From contig CBDFMS010000025.1 of the NCBI GenBank assembly GCA_965249735.1, forward strand, positions 496,001-560,000: a stretch of DNA of 64,000 bases, given 5' to 3'. Shown here one piece after another: positions 1-8,992 of the stretch. The notes below the pieces were generated by a model. That model searched no databases and was not told the origin of the DNA. It worked only from the letters and a program-made list of their open reading frames with translations. Position 1 is the stretch's first letter, and every line of letters starts with the position of its first letter. The stretch is from JANQSS01 sp965249735. Its GTDB lineage: Bacteria; Bacteroidota; Bacteroidia; Chitinophagales; Saprospiraceae. Both the position numbers and the translations under genes were made by a program.

Positions 1-356
1 TCGACCTTATCATCCGTCGAATCAACCGTCATTTCAGGAACTTCAACTTCCTTGCCTTCCAGTTTGTCTTTGAGAATTGTGATATAGGTGCTTTGAGCAG
101 AAATGCGTTCCTGAAGTTTAGTCAAGCGGGTCTGAATAGCTTGAGCTTCTTTACTTTGGAGTCGATTTTCTGCTCCAATCCATGTCGTAAATGGCGTATG
201 CTTGACGAGTAGCCAGGCTCCTAACACGATAATGAGCAGGGCGCTGCTTAGGAACAAATAAAAATTCATCCCAGTGAGCCGGAACGATACATGTCGTTCT
301 TCCAGTGTAGGTCGGTGAAATCCGAATCGAAGTGGGTTTTTAGTCGATTTACTCAA
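1..356 (-). CDS. M23 family peptidase, N-terminal part (runs off the window)
   Basis: The first ~118 residues of a minus-strand protein that continues beyond base 1. The open frame is closed upstream by a TAA, and the first usable start is TTG at 356; an ATG at 269 would remove the conserved head. The N-terminus contains LEERHVSFRL followed by a single membrane segment (about residues 30-48, FYLFLSSALLIIVLGAWLL) and a coiled coil (residues about 60-100). This head-TM-coil arrangement is that of Bacteroidota M23 (LytM) murein endopeptidases, which cut peptidoglycan cross-links in the periplasm. The catalytic domain is not in the window, so the family call rests on the N-terminal pattern only. 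It is divergent from porW. Confidence 0.6.
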   Translation of the reverse strand, partial: MSKSTKNPLRFGFHRPTLEERHVSFRLTGMNFYLFLSSALLIIVLGAWLLVKHTPFTTWIGAENRLQSKEAQAIQTRLTKLQERISAQSTYITILKDKLEGKEVEVPEMTVDSTDDKV

Positions 357-775
357 TCTGGTTTAATTTATGATAGGCTGATGTAACCCTTAAATCGATC
401 AGATATTTTCCAAAACTTGATCGATTCTGTTCAATCTATCTTGTAACATAAGCATATGTGGGTTTTTCAACAGACATCGTTTATCTGCAAAATTAAAAAA
501 AGTGACCTGGAGAGACGATTTTTTGGTAGAAAGGCTGAAAGTCTAAGGCTCCAAATCCATTCAAACCTTCGATATGGGCTCATTTACCTCATGCGTTTAA
601 ATTATTTCAAGTCTTTTCCCATGCTGAGATGTAGGCTTGACGAAGGTTCTAAGGTGTTTAGAAGATTGATCAGGTAGCCGGCAAGAGTATGCCCTTAATT
701 ATTGAAGGAATTAAAATATTTTTGTGCTTTGAGAAGTTAATCTGTCATATGTTTTTCAAGCGATTATTTGTCCTA
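357..775. other. Intergenic region between divergent M23 gene and porW
   Basis: About 420 bases. It holds a TATTTTTG box at 717-724 (listed separately) and otherwise no recognised feature. A 73-codon plus frame at 456-677 has an arginine/phenylalanine-rich composition with no family resemblance and is not called. Confidence 0.5.
717..724 (+). promoter_or_regulatory. Probable -7 promoter box of porW
   Basis: TATTTTTG matches the Bacteroidota -7 consensus TAnnTTTG. No clear -33 TTTG lies at the right distance. It sits downstream of the ATG at 689, so it favours the porW start at 776. Confidence 0.45.
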
Positions 776-3700
776 ATGAATTCACTCTGTAACACACCTT
801 CAATCCGCCTGAGGCCTGTCTTTGGTATAGCTCTTGTCTTGGTTCTATTCCTTTCAGGATGTAAGACGACCAAGAAAAAAGAAGATATTTCAGGTCTCGG
901 CATGCTCTATCAGAATATGACGGCGCATTATAATGGCTATTTCAATGCCACCGAGATCATGAAAGAAACAGAATTTACTTTGTCTCAAGAGTACAAAGAC
1001 AATTTCAATCAGATCCTACCAGTATTCGAATACACGGCAGTCGAGGATCCAAAATCAGTCGCAGCCAATCTCGACGAAGCCATCAAAAAAGCTTCTGTCG
1101 TCATCTCACTACACAGACCAAGTAAATGGACTGATGATTGCTATTTGCTTATTGGGCAGGCTCAATATTTGAAACAAGACTATGAATCCGCTCAAAAGAC
1201 GTTGGAGTATATGGTCAATAATTTTGATGAAACCGGAAAAAGTAAAGCTAAATCCAGGAAAAAACCATCAAAAGCAAAATCACAGGCAGAACGGCAGAAA
1301 CAAATTAAGGAAAAAAACAAAGAGATAGAGGCACGGAAAAAAGAACAAGCACTAGACCGCAAAGAAAAAACAAAAGAAATTAAATCAAGTAAAAAGGAGC
1401 GGGCAAAAAGTAGAAAAGCTCAACAAAGAGAACGAGATAAAGCAAATAAAGCGCGAAAAAAAGCGCGGGATAAAGCAAATAAAGAACGAAGGAAAAACAG
1501 AAAAAAAGGTAAAAAGAAAAAGTATGTAAAACCTACTCCTTCTACCAAAACCAACGATACCAATAAAGATAAATCAGAGACTAAAGTAGAAGATGAAAAA
1601 GAAACTACGGTTAAATCCGATAAAACGGAAAAAATAAAGGACGATCCCAAAGACAGAAAGAAAAAAGACATTGAGGAGGAGGACGAGGACGAAAAAAAAT
1701 CGAACAAAAAAAAGAAGGAAAAAGAGGAAAAGACAAAAGATGGGGCAATGGCTCATAATCCTGCACGTCCATATGGCGTTTTGTGGTTGGCCAAGACATA
1801 TGCAGAACGTGACTTTATTACCCAGGCGGATCGGCTTTTTCGACAGATGTCCAAAGCTGAGGGATCGGATAAAAAATTGATGGAAGACTTATATCCATCC
1901 ATGGCTGATTTCTATATCTACACTGAAAATTATGCCGAGGCTATTCCTGCACTCGAACACGCAATAGAAACAACTTCACAAAAGTCACTCAAGGCCAGAT
2001 ATTCCTATATCATCGGACAGTTAAAAATGATATTAAATTCCCCTCGTGAAGCGGTGGCGTATTTTGATCAAGCTGCTTCCTGGAGTCGCGATTATGAAAT
2101 GGAATTTAATGCACGTATGAGCAGTAAACTCGCAAGCATGTCATCCGGTTCAGGAAGTGAATCAAAAATCGCCGGTGAATTAGAAAAATTGCTCAAAGAC
2201 GATAAAAATGCAGAATTTAAAGATCAAATATATTTTCAGATCGCCAAGGTTTATTTGGAAGCTGATAATGATAGGCAAGCAGAGGAATATTTAATACTAG
2301 CCCTGGAAAATACTTCTACAAACCCTGCACAGAAGACTGAAATCCACTATGCCCTCGGAGATATTTATTATGAAAAGGACAAATTTGATCTGGCATACGA
2401 CAATTACACCTTAGCCCTGAGTTCCATGCCTAAAACGGATAGTAGATATCGTAAATTAGAAAACAGTACAATAAACTTAAAAGGAATTGCAGCTTATCTT
2501 AAAACGTTAAATCTCCAGGATAGCCTGATCATGTTGAGCGGACTGAGTGATGAAGAATTAAAAGACCGGGCTAAACTTGTCATGCAGGAACGCAGTGATA
2601 AGTTAGAAGCAGCCAAGGATAAATTGAATGCAGCAACCGGTAAAACCATTCCCTCAAACCTGGCTTCTCCTACACAAATAGCCTCAAGCAATAATCTAGA
2701 ATCCAAGTTTTTTGCATACAATGATAAAGACTTGAAAAAAGGAGAAAGAGAATTTGCAAAATTGTGGGGAAGTAGACCAATGGTTGATGACTGGAGACGA
2801 AATGAAGCCGGGGAGGTTTCATCAATTGTAGATTATAATGATGTAGAAATTACAATTCCAAAAGAACCGACGAGCAATGAAGTAGATGACATATTTAGTG
2901 ATCTGCCGCGATCGGACGAACAACAATCTTCTGCTAAAGAAAAAATTGCCGAGGCTCTTTACAATCTTGGGATGGAATATCGCAATAAATTAGAGCGACT
3001 CGATTTGTCAAGTGAGGCATTCCAGCGTTTTGTAACGGACTTTCCAGAGGATGCGAGATTGGCGGAGGCGTATTATTTTTTATATCTCAATGCCCGTGAT
3101 CAAAAAGATATGAATACAGCACAACAATATGCTTCTTTATTACAAGATAAATTTCCTGATACTAAATATGCCTTGATTGCCAATGATCCCACTTACATCG
3201 ATGAATTACTCAACGATAAAAATAGTGTTGAGGTAATGTACGATGCCACCTATACGGCATTTTTGAACGGAGATTATAAACGGACTTACGATGCATTTGA
3301 TATTGCCAAAAATAAATTTGGAACCGAAAACTCGTATGCGTCTAAATTTGCTCTGTTACAGGCCATGTCAGTCGGTAAATTGCAAGGAAAAGAGCAATAT
3401 GTTGAATCCCTGCGAACCGTTGTAGCACAATATCCAAATACGACAGAGCAAATTCGCGCCAGAGAAATTATTCGATTTTTAAGTGGGGATGAATTGGCAT
3501 TTGATCGCAACTGGGATGAGGAATTGATCGTCACGTCTTATAAAGCTGAATTTGATAAACTGCACTATATTATCATTGCGCTATACAATGAAGATGTAGT
3601 TCCGGTTGATGCGGCAAAAATTTCAATCAACGACTACAATAATCTATTTCATAAATTGGATAAATTCAGTATCAGAAGTTTTATTATTAACAGGGACACC

Positions 3701-3910
3701 AAAGATTCTGCCATACTGATCCGAAAATTCGATGGTAAGGAAGATGCGATGAAATACCATAAGGAAGTCAGTGGTAGAATGACGGAATTCTTACCGAAAG
3801 ATGTCGATTGTGAAATCTTTGCCATTAGTCAATTTAATTATCGGGAGATGATTAAAGCCGGTGGACTGGAAAGTTATAAGTCATTCTTTCGGGATAATTA
3901 TCTGAGATAA
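776..3910 (+). CDS. porW: PorW/SprE-type type IX secretion and gliding lipoprotein
   Basis: Outer-membrane-associated TPR lipoprotein needed for type IX secretion and gliding in related bacteria. The start at 776 gives a lipoprotein signal peptide ending LVLFLSGC; ATGs at 689 and 749 would add a non-signal leader, and the -7 box at 717-724 lies inside the longer version. After the lipobox comes the conserved head (GLGMLYQNMTAHYNGYFNA, then a FNQILPVFEY motif), TPR-like helices throughout (SKWTDDCYLLIGQAQY; PYGVLWLAKTYAERDF; ALGDIYYEKDKFDLAYDNY) and a conserved C-terminal end. Between the first TPR pairs there is a very long Lys/Glu/Arg-rich low-complexity stretch, roughly residues 155-325, unlike the rest of the protein. 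At about 1044 residues it is longer than typical SprE (about 870), and the insert accounts for the difference. mtaB follows 97 bases downstream. Confidence 0.85.
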   Translation: MNSLCNTPSIRLRPVFGIALVLVLFLSGCKTTKKKEDISGLGMLYQNMTAHYNGYFNATEIMKETEFTLSQEYKDNFNQILPVFEYTAVEDPKSVAANLDEAIKKASVVISLHRPSKWTDDCYLLIGQAQYLKQDYESAQKTLEYMVNNFDETGKSKAKSRKKPSKAKSQAERQKQIKEKNKEIEARKKEQALDRKEKTKEIKSSKKERAKSRKAQQRERDKANKARKKARDKANKERRKNRKKGKKKKYVKPTPSTKTNDTNKDKSETKVEDEKETTVKSDKTEKIKDDPKDRKKKDIEEEDEDEKKSNKKKKEKEEKTKDGAMAHNPARPYGVLWLAKTYAERDFITQADRLFRQMSKAEGSDKKLMEDLYPSMADFYIYTENYAEAIPALEHAIETTSQKSLKARYSYIIGQLKMILNSPREAVAYFDQAASWSRDYEMEFNARMSSKLASMSSGSGSESKIAGELEKLLKDDKNAEFKDQIYFQIAKVYLEADNDRQAEEYLILALENTSTNPAQKTEIHYALGDIYYEKDKFDLAYDNYTLALSSMPKTDSRYRKLENSTINLKGIAAYLKTLNLQDSLIMLSGLSDEELKDRAKLVMQERSDKLEAAKDKLNAATGKTIPSNLASPTQIASSNNLESKFFAYNDKDLKKGEREFAKLWGSRPMVDDWRRNEAGEVSSIVDYNDVEITIPKEPTSNEVDDIFSDLPRSDEQQSSAKEKIAEALYNLGMEYRNKLERLDLSSEAFQRFVTDFPEDARLAEAYYFLYLNARDQKDMNTAQQYASLLQDKFPDTKYALIANDPTYIDELLNDKNSVEVMYDATYTAFLNGDYKRTYDAFDIAKNKFGTENSYASKFALLQAMSVGKLQGKEQYVESLRTVVAQYPNTTEQIRAREIIRFLSGDELAFDRNWDEELIVTSYKAEFDKLHYIIIALYNEDVVPVDAAKISINDYNNLFHKLDKFSIRSFIINRDTKDSAILIRKFDGKEDAMKYHKEVSGRMTEFLPKDVDCEIFAISQFNYREMIKAGGLESYKSFFRDNYLR

Positions 3911-3995
3911 AGCATGTCCCATATTTCGTCCGTGTTCAGGAGATTGATCCGGACTGGAATATGTCTGGCCAATCCTGTCTTCAACCTACTCTTTT

Positions 3996-4003
3996 TATAT
4001 TTG
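3996..4003 (+). promoter_or_regulatory. -7 promoter box directly before mtaB
   Basis: TATATTTG matches TAnnTTTG exactly. Only four bases separate it from the ATG at 4008, so transcription from here would give an essentially leaderless message. Confidence 0.45.
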
Positions 4004-4007
4004 TGCT

Positions 4008-5354
4008 ATGGCTACTCCCGGTACCTTTTCTATTCAGACACTCGGATGTAAACTCAACTATGCTGAGTCTTCAACCTTGTCCAGACAACTGGAAGATGCA
4101 GGGTGGAATGTTGCCGGACCGGATATTCATGCAGATCTTTATGTCCTGAATACCTGCTCAGTGACAGAGTTTGCTGATAAAAAATGCAGGCAAGCCGTGC
4201 GCAGATACAAACGACTGAATCCCGATGCCAGGGTCATTGTCACCGGATGTTATGCGCAACTGAAACCTCAGGAAATAGCCGATATAGATGGTGTGGACCT
4301 CGTCTTGGGTGCAGCTGAGAAATTTAATCTGCTTCAGCATATCGAACAAATGCAAGTCGGCGTTCCTGCTCATTATGTTCGAAGGGAGCCGATCGATCAA
4401 CACCTGGACTTCCACGCCTCATATTCTGTTGGCGACCGAACGAGGGCCTTTTTAAAGGTTCAGGACGGATGTGACTATAAATGTAGTTTTTGTACCATTC
4501 CACGTGCACGTGGGGGAAGCCGCAGTGCTTCTATTGCCCAGGTCGTCACCCAGGCACAGGAACTCATAAGTCAGGGAATTCAGGAAATCGTATTGACAGG
4601 CGTAAATATTGGTGACTTTGGCCTGGACCCCGCAACGGGCGAGCGTAAGACCGACTTTCTTGAACTGATTCAGGCATTGGATGAAGTCGATGTTGCCCGA
4701 ATTCGTATTTCATCGATTGAACCCAACTTGTGCAGCGATGACATCATCAAATTTGTAGCCGGTTCAAAGCGCTTTATGCCGCACTTCCACATGCCGCTTC
4801 AATCGGGAAGCAATGAAATGCTCAAACGAATGCGACGCCGCTATCGACGGGAGTTATACCGGCAGCGTGTAGAAACCATAAAATCACATATGCCACATGC
4901 CTGTATTGGTGTGGACGTGATTGTTGGGTTTCATGGAGAGCAAGAAGCGCATTTTGAAGATACCTACCAGTTTATTCATGACCTGGATGTGTCATACCTC
5001 CATGTGTTTACCTATAGTGAACGAAGCGATACGTATGCGACTGAGTTGGATGGACGGGTTCCAATGGAAATTCGAAAATCCAGAAACCAAACGCTGCGAT
5101 TACTTTCCGACAAAAAAAGACACTACTTTTATAGCAGACATGTGAATTCATGTCGTCCCGTCTTATTTGAGGGTGGTTTAGTCGAGAATTCCGGTAATGT
5201 GGAACTGACAGGCTTTACAGATAATTATATTAAGGTAGTTTGTCCTGATTCCGGCTCTTGTTCCAATAAGATCTATCCGGTCGAGTTAGAAGAAATTGTA
5301 GCAAATGGACGCATGTCAGGCAAACTCAAGATCGTAAACGCATTGAGTCATTAA
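4008..5354 (+). CDS. mtaB: tRNA t6A37 methylthiotransferase MtaB
   Basis: Radical-SAM methylthiotransferase that converts t6A to ms2t6A at position 37 of ANN-decoding tRNAs. The N-terminal UPF0004 domain carries three cluster-binding cysteines (C14 in TLGCKLNYAES, C50 in VLNTCSVTE, C81 in VTGCYAQ). The radical-SAM CxxxCxxC motif is C155/C159/C162 (GCDYKCSFCTIPRARG). The TRAM-like tail ends near residue 440. The TLGCKxN signature and the extra KKCRQ cysteine point to MtaB rather than MiaB or RimO. Length (448) is normal. The ATG at 4008 is preceded by a perfect -7 box; a small membrane protein gene follows 23 bases after the stop. Confidence 0.92.
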   Translation: MATPGTFSIQTLGCKLNYAESSTLSRQLEDAGWNVAGPDIHADLYVLNTCSVTEFADKKCRQAVRRYKRLNPDARVIVTGCYAQLKPQEIADIDGVDLVLGAAEKFNLLQHIEQMQVGVPAHYVRREPIDQHLDFHASYSVGDRTRAFLKVQDGCDYKCSFCTIPRARGGSRSASIAQVVTQAQELISQGIQEIVLTGVNIGDFGLDPATGERKTDFLELIQALDEVDVARIRISSIEPNLCSDDIIKFVAGSKRFMPHFHMPLQSGSNEMLKRMRRRYRRELYRQRVETIKSHMPHACIGVDVIVGFHGEQEAHFEDTYQFIHDLDVSYLHVFTYSERSDTYATELDGRVPMEIRKSRNQTLRLLSDKKRHYFYSRHVNSCRPVLFEGGLVENSGNVELTGFTDNYIKVVCPDSGSCSNKIYPVELEEIVANGRMSGKLKIVNALSH

Positions 5355-5377
5355 CTAATTAAACCAACGTAAAAATC

Positions 5378-5668
5378 ATGGATGGTAAAACCAAAGCAAT
5401 CGTAGCCCACATCACACTGATCGGATGGATCATCGCTCTCGTATTAAATAGCCAGGAAAAAGATGAATTCGCTTCATTCTACATACGGCAGGTTCTGGGA
5501 ATCTTTTTACTCGGAATTGTTATCTCATTTATCCCTGTTATCAATCTAATCGGATGGGTAATCGTCATGATTTTATGGATTTTGAGTTTAGTAGGAGCCG
5601 CATCAGGAGAAGAAAAAGTCATACCAATTATCGGTGAATACTTCCAGGAGTGGTTTCACGGACTCTAG
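5378..5668 (+). CDS. DUF4870-like small membrane protein
   Basis: A 96-residue protein of the DUF4870/Tic20-like small membrane family, which is widespread and of unknown role. It begins MDGKTKAIVAHITLIGWIIA, with a first hydrophobic segment at about residues 7-23, then the short conserved loop containing ASFYIRQVLGI, and two further segments at about 40-55 and 58-75. The position of the FYIRQ loop between helix 1 and helix 2 is the family hallmark. It lies between mtaB and lgt on the same strand with short gaps, so co-transcription is possible; nothing in the sequence shows a functional link. Confidence 0.7.
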   Translation: MDGKTKAIVAHITLIGWIIALVLNSQEKDEFASFYIRQVLGIFLLGIVISFIPVINLIGWVIVMILWILSLVGAASGEEKVIPIIGEYFQEWFHGL

Positions 5669-5753
5669 GATAAGCCAAGTCAGTTTAATCCTTACCTTGG
5701 GCAACCTCATAACTTGTGTGTAGTGCGCAAGGATTTAATCGTATCCCGTATTT

Positions 5754-6974
5754 ATGTATCCTGATTTATCCTATTTACTGGCGGACGTATTTGGAACGCC
5801 GGCAGACAATGTTTTTTCCATCATCAAGACCTTTGGATTTCTTCTGGTCCTGGCATTTTTGGCCAGTGCGTATGTATTGCGATTGGAAATGAAACGAAAG
5901 GAGTCTCAGGGACTTTTGTCGCCGGTCAGCGTTCAGGTGAAGGCAGATCAGATACGCATCAGTGATATATTGAGTAATGCCATTTTTGTTTTTCTGCTGG
6001 CGTTTAAACTACCCTATATCGTTCGCCATTTTGATGAATTGAAAGCGGATCCGGCTGGCGTCCTTCTCTCTACCAAAGGGGACCTTTTGCCGGGGCTGGT
6101 GATTACAGCCTTAGTGATCGCCTGGATGGTCTATAAGCGACGAAGCATTGTAAAAAATTCTCCTGTTGTTACTAAAATTATCCGGCCTGCGGATCGTGTA
6201 CCGGATATTACGATGATGGCTGCATTGTTTGGGATCATCGGTGCAAAATTATTTGTGGTGTTGGAGAGTAAAGAAGCATTTCTTGCTTTCCTGGAACACC
6301 CCATCGATCAATTGTTGTCAGGTTCCGGTCTGGCCATTTATGGCGGATTGATCGTGGCCTTTATAGCCGTTTATATATATGTGAAGCGATTGGACTTCAA
6401 GCCAATTCATATCATGGATGCGGTGGCACCGGCACTGATTATCGGGTATGCTGTGGGCCGATTGGGTTGTCAGCTGGCCGGTGACGGTGATTGGGGAATC
6501 GTTAATACAATGGCCATGCCATCATGGTGGTTTTTTCCCGATTGGTTGTGGGCATTTGACTACCCTAATACCGTAGTAGAATACATTAATCCGGCCAGTG
6601 GCAATCACATTGTCGATATTCCGGATTGCAGTGGGTATGTGACGGCATCAGGCGAACGCCCTCACTATTGTGGAAAGCTGGCCAAAGCCGTTTTTCCAAC
6701 GCCCATCTATGAAACAGTGGCAAGCCTGGCCATTTTCAGCATCTTGTGGTCATTGAGAAAAAGACTGGCGATTCCCGGGATGATCTTTTTCATCTATTGT
6801 ATCCTGAATGGCTTCGAACGTTTTTGGATCGAAAAAATAAGGGTCAATGACAAGATTCATCTGTTTGGTCTTCAGGCCTCACAAGCTGAGATTATATCCA
6901 CTTTATTGTTTTTCACCGGAATCATCGGCTGTTTCTATGTCTGGTATCGACATAAGTCGGTCGAGGTCTCGTAG
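5754..6974 (+). CDS. lgt: Prolipoprotein diacylglyceryl transferase
   Basis: Inner-membrane enzyme that transfers diacylglycerol from phosphatidylglycerol to the lipobox cysteine of prolipoproteins, the first step of lipoprotein maturation. The polytopic sequence has at least seven hydrophobic segments. The conserved Lgt core is seen in GSGLAIYGGLIVAF, then YAVGRLGCQLAGDGDWGIVNT (the Bacteroidota form of the GRxGNxxNGE motif) and GFERFWIEKIRVND near the C-terminus (family motif RF.vE..R..D). At 406 residues it is longer than the E. coli enzyme because of an extra N-terminal helix region and a central insert (about residues 255-310), which Bacteroidota versions commonly have. It serves the many lipoproteins in this window. 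Confidence 0.9.
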   Translation: MYPDLSYLLADVFGTPADNVFSIIKTFGFLLVLAFLASAYVLRLEMKRKESQGLLSPVSVQVKADQIRISDILSNAIFVFLLAFKLPYIVRHFDELKADPAGVLLSTKGDLLPGLVITALVIAWMVYKRRSIVKNSPVVTKIIRPADRVPDITMMAALFGIIGAKLFVVLESKEAFLAFLEHPIDQLLSGSGLAIYGGLIVAFIAVYIYVKRLDFKPIHIMDAVAPALIIGYAVGRLGCQLAGDGDWGIVNTMAMPSWWFFPDWLWAFDYPNTVVEYINPASGNHIVDIPDCSGYVTASGERPHYCGKLAKAVFPTPIYETVASLAIFSILWSLRKRLAIPGMIFFIYCILNGFERFWIEKIRVNDKIHLFGLQASQAEIISTLLFFTGIIGCFYVWYRHKSVEVS

Positions 6975-7072
6975 TCGGAAAAAGACAATCTGCAATGGAT
7001 AATCGATCATTTTGTAAAGTAACTTTAACGAATTACGCCCTGCTCTTAACTCTTATTAACAAAGCAGCATTG

Positions 7073-7080
7073 TATTTTTG
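7073..7080 (+). promoter_or_regulatory. -7 promoter box of the DUF1573 gene
   Basis: TATTTTTG, an exact TAnnTTTG, 20 bases before the ATG at 7101. No obvious -33 TTTG. Confidence 0.45.
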
Positions 7081-7100
7081 TGTGTATAACAATTGAATAG

Positions 7101-7517
7101 ATGAAAGTCCTAACTACGATAAGTTTTTGTTTCCTGTTTGCCCTGGCGGCCTTTGCTCAGAATGAAACCAAAGAGGTGCCCGAAGAATTCAAGTCACTTC
7201 TCAAGTTTGAAGAGACGAATATTGAACTCGGAGAAGTCAAAAAAGGAGATACAAAAGAGACGGCATTTCACTTTACTAATGTAAGTCAAGAAGTCGTGAG
7301 CATCGAATTCATCTCGGTCTGTGAATGTACAGAAGTTGATTATCCAACCCTTCCCATCAAACCGGGAGAATCCGGTAAGATCGATGTCATCTTTGACAGT
7401 ACTGAAAAAGACAAATCAGAAAAGATTACCCTCGATATTCTACTCACCAATGTCGAACCGGAAACCGGCTACCAGGTCGTTGAGAAAGTCCACTATACTT
7501 ACGAGTTAGTCAAGTAA
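7101..7517 (+). CDS. DUF1573 domain secreted protein
   Basis: A 138-residue exported protein with a signal peptide (MKVLTTISFCFLFALAAFAQ). The mature part is one DUF1573 / ASPM-SPD-2-Hydin-like Ig domain: FEETNIELGEVKKGDTKETAFHF is the typical first two strands (x-F-G-x-V-x-G/K), followed by FTNVSQEVVSIEFISVCECTEVDYPTLPIKPGESGKIDVIFDS. The CECT pair in the 'C-x-C-T' position is the usual family mark. DUF1573 proteins are common small envelope proteins in Bacteroidota, with no established function. A composite repeat begins right at its stop codon. Confidence 0.8.
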   Translation: MKVLTTISFCFLFALAAFAQNETKEVPEEFKSLLKFEETNIELGEVKKGDTKETAFHFTNVSQEVVSIEFISVCECTEVDYPTLPIKPGESGKIDVIFDSTEKDKSEKITLDILLTNVEPETGYQVVEKVHYTYELVK

Positions 7518-7645
7518 GCAGACCACCTACTGCTTGCCCGTCGAAACTTTCTTGGTCGCCAGAGCTTTAGCGTAAGTGACAGCGAAGGAGGGCCCACTGT
7601 CCTCTGTCCACTGTCCACTGCCCACAGCCTACTGTCCACTGTCAA
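7518..7645. repeat. Composite intergenic repeat, copy A
   Basis: A core (about 7531-7596) beginning TGCTTGCCCG and containing CTTTCTTGGTCGCC, AGCTTTAGCGTAAG and GAAGGAGGGCCCAC, followed by a tract of imperfect 7-base units of the form CTGTCCA/CTGCCCA to about 7645. Copy D at 31558-31705 matches the core at most positions. It starts at the TAA stop of the DUF1573 gene and ends shortly before the next ATG at 7668. Confidence 0.8.
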
Positions 7646-7667
7646 CCGCTTTCCATACCTTTCGCCC

Positions 7668-8033
7668 ATGGAAGAATGGGAATTAGATTTTCATTGGTTA
7701 CGCGTACGAAGCTGGCTTATGGAAAAGTTTGGCCGCAGTGATCCACCTGATATGAAGACGGTTCTTTTCCTTATTGGATTACAGGAATATGGAGAGTGGA
7801 ATGAAGGATTCACCAAGGAGGAAAAACAGGATCTGATACATGTGGCAACGTGTGCTTTGCTCTCTCGTGATGGATTTTATACTTTTGTGGGTCTGGATGA
7901 TGAGGGCTGGCCACATTTTGAATTGACTAAAAAACTACCTTTTGCGGATCTGGATGAACAGGAGCGTTTTTTAAAAATAAAAGTTGTCGAATATTTGGAT
8001 GATCAAATAAACCGCGATGATGAATCCGAATAA
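7668..8033 (+). CDS. Conserved Bacteroidota hypothetical protein
   Basis: A 121-residue soluble protein without signal peptide or membrane segment. It is acidic and Trp/Tyr-rich, with a central stretch KTVLFLIGLQEYGEWNEGFTKEEKQDLIHVATCALLSRDGFY that looks like a conserved core, then a DDEGWPHFE strand and an acidic C-terminal helix. I recognise the pattern as a small conserved protein of Bacteroidota genomes, but no function is known to me. The ATG at 7668 is the only sensible start. It lies just after composite repeat copy A; the next gene starts 88 bases downstream after an AT-rich spacer. Confidence 0.65.
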   Translation: MEEWELDFHWLRVRSWLMEKFGRSDPPDMKTVLFLIGLQEYGEWNEGFTKEEKQDLIHVATCALLSRDGFYTFVGLDDEGWPHFELTKKLPFADLDEQERFLKIKVVEYLDDQINRDDESE

Positions 8034-8120
8034 TTCGAATTGTGGTGAGTAATCAAATTTTCAAAACAATTTAATTTTTATATAATTATATTTTTCTAAT
8101 AAAAATAAAATAAAGGTGTT

Positions 8121-8780
8121 ATGAATCGCAACAGTATATATGGATTGTGTTTTTGTTTAATTGGTATTTTTCTGACCTCTTGTTCAGGTGATCCTAAAGT
8201 AAAAATTGAAACAGAATTTGGTGACATGATCGTAGAATTACGCGAGGACACACCACGACATCGGGAAAATTTTCTAAAATTAGCCGGTGAAGGTTATTAC
8301 GATGGATTATTATTTCATCGCGTCATGGGCGGATTTATGATTCAGGGTGGTGACCCTGATTCGAAGGGTGCCCCTTCCGGAAAACAATTAGGTGTGGGTG
8401 GTCCGGGTTATACCTTACCTGCCGAGTTTACAGGTGGCCTTCACATCAAGGGAGCACTTTCTGCAGCAAGGCTAAGTGATGCAACCAATCCGGGTAAAGA
8501 ATCATCAGGCTCACAATTTTATGTCGTGCATGGTACAGCCATTGATGAAAATAATCTCGAAGCCACGTTAGCCCGAAATCGAACCAAACAATATACAGCT
8601 GAAGATCGTCAAGCCTATCTTGATTCCGGCGCCGGGGCGGCATTTCTGGATGATGAATACACCGTTTTTGGCCAGGTTGTGGAAGGATTGGATGTGATCG
8701 ACAAAATCGCCAAAGAACGTGTCGACCGCATGAATCGTCCGGTGAAGGACATTCGCATGAAGATGACTGTGATTAAGTAG
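8121..8780 (+). CDS. Cyclophilin-type peptidyl-prolyl isomerase lipoprotein
   Basis: A 219-residue lipoprotein cyclophilin; the signal peptide ends FLTSC at about residue 21. The cyclophilin barrel follows: VKIETEFGDMIVELREDTPRHRENFLKLAGEGYYDGLLFHRVMGGFMIQGGDP, with the catalytic FHRV arginine and the QGGDP motif, then LSAAR, SSGSQFYV and FGQVVEGLDVIDKI. A 35-residue insert rich in charged residues (about 155-190) sits between the SQFYV strand and the FGQV strand, as in other Bacteroidota lipoprotein PPIases. It presumably assists folding of exported proteins on the periplasmic or surface face. Repeat copy B starts at the base after its stop codon. Confidence 0.9.
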   Translation: MNRNSIYGLCFCLIGIFLTSCSGDPKVKIETEFGDMIVELREDTPRHRENFLKLAGEGYYDGLLFHRVMGGFMIQGGDPDSKGAPSGKQLGVGGPGYTLPAEFTGGLHIKGALSAARLSDATNPGKESSGSQFYVVHGTAIDENNLEATLARNRTKQYTAEDRQAYLDSGAGAAFLDDEYTVFGQVVEGLDVIDKIAKERVDRMNRPVKDIRMKMTVIK

Positions 8781-8899
8781 TGGTCAGTGGTCAGTAGGCA
8801 GTTTGCAGTAAGCAGTTGACGCTGAAAATTACAATCTCTCTTCATATAGTACCGAGTACTTGCCCGCCGAAGCTTTAGCGTAGGAGGGCCGAGTTGGAA
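8781..8899. repeat. Composite intergenic repeat, copy B (short core)
   Basis: A tract of 7-base units in the opposite sense (GGTCAGT GGTCAGT AGGCA and so on, 8781-8819) abuts the stop of the cyclophilin gene. After about 40 unrelated bases a shortened core appears at about 8860-8890: TTGCCCGCCGAAGCTTT, then AGCGTAGGAGGGCC. Relative to copies A and D it lacks the ~30-base middle around CTTTCTTGGTCGC. Confidence 0.7.
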
Positions 8900-8992
8900 G
8901 TCCTGTGACAATATTGGTGAGCACAGACCAGTATTTATTGCCGAGATACATGTACCATTCCATCCCTCTGGTTTTCAGCCGAATTTTCTCAA

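Noticed and set aside
456..677. 73-codon plus-strand frame upstream of porW
   Set aside because: Biased composition, no family resemblance, and it lies in the leader region just before the likely promoter of porW.
1420..1799. Several minus-strand frames opposite the Lys-rich part of porW
   Set aside because: They are Phe/Ser/Leu-rich shadows of the lysine-rich codons on the plus strand.
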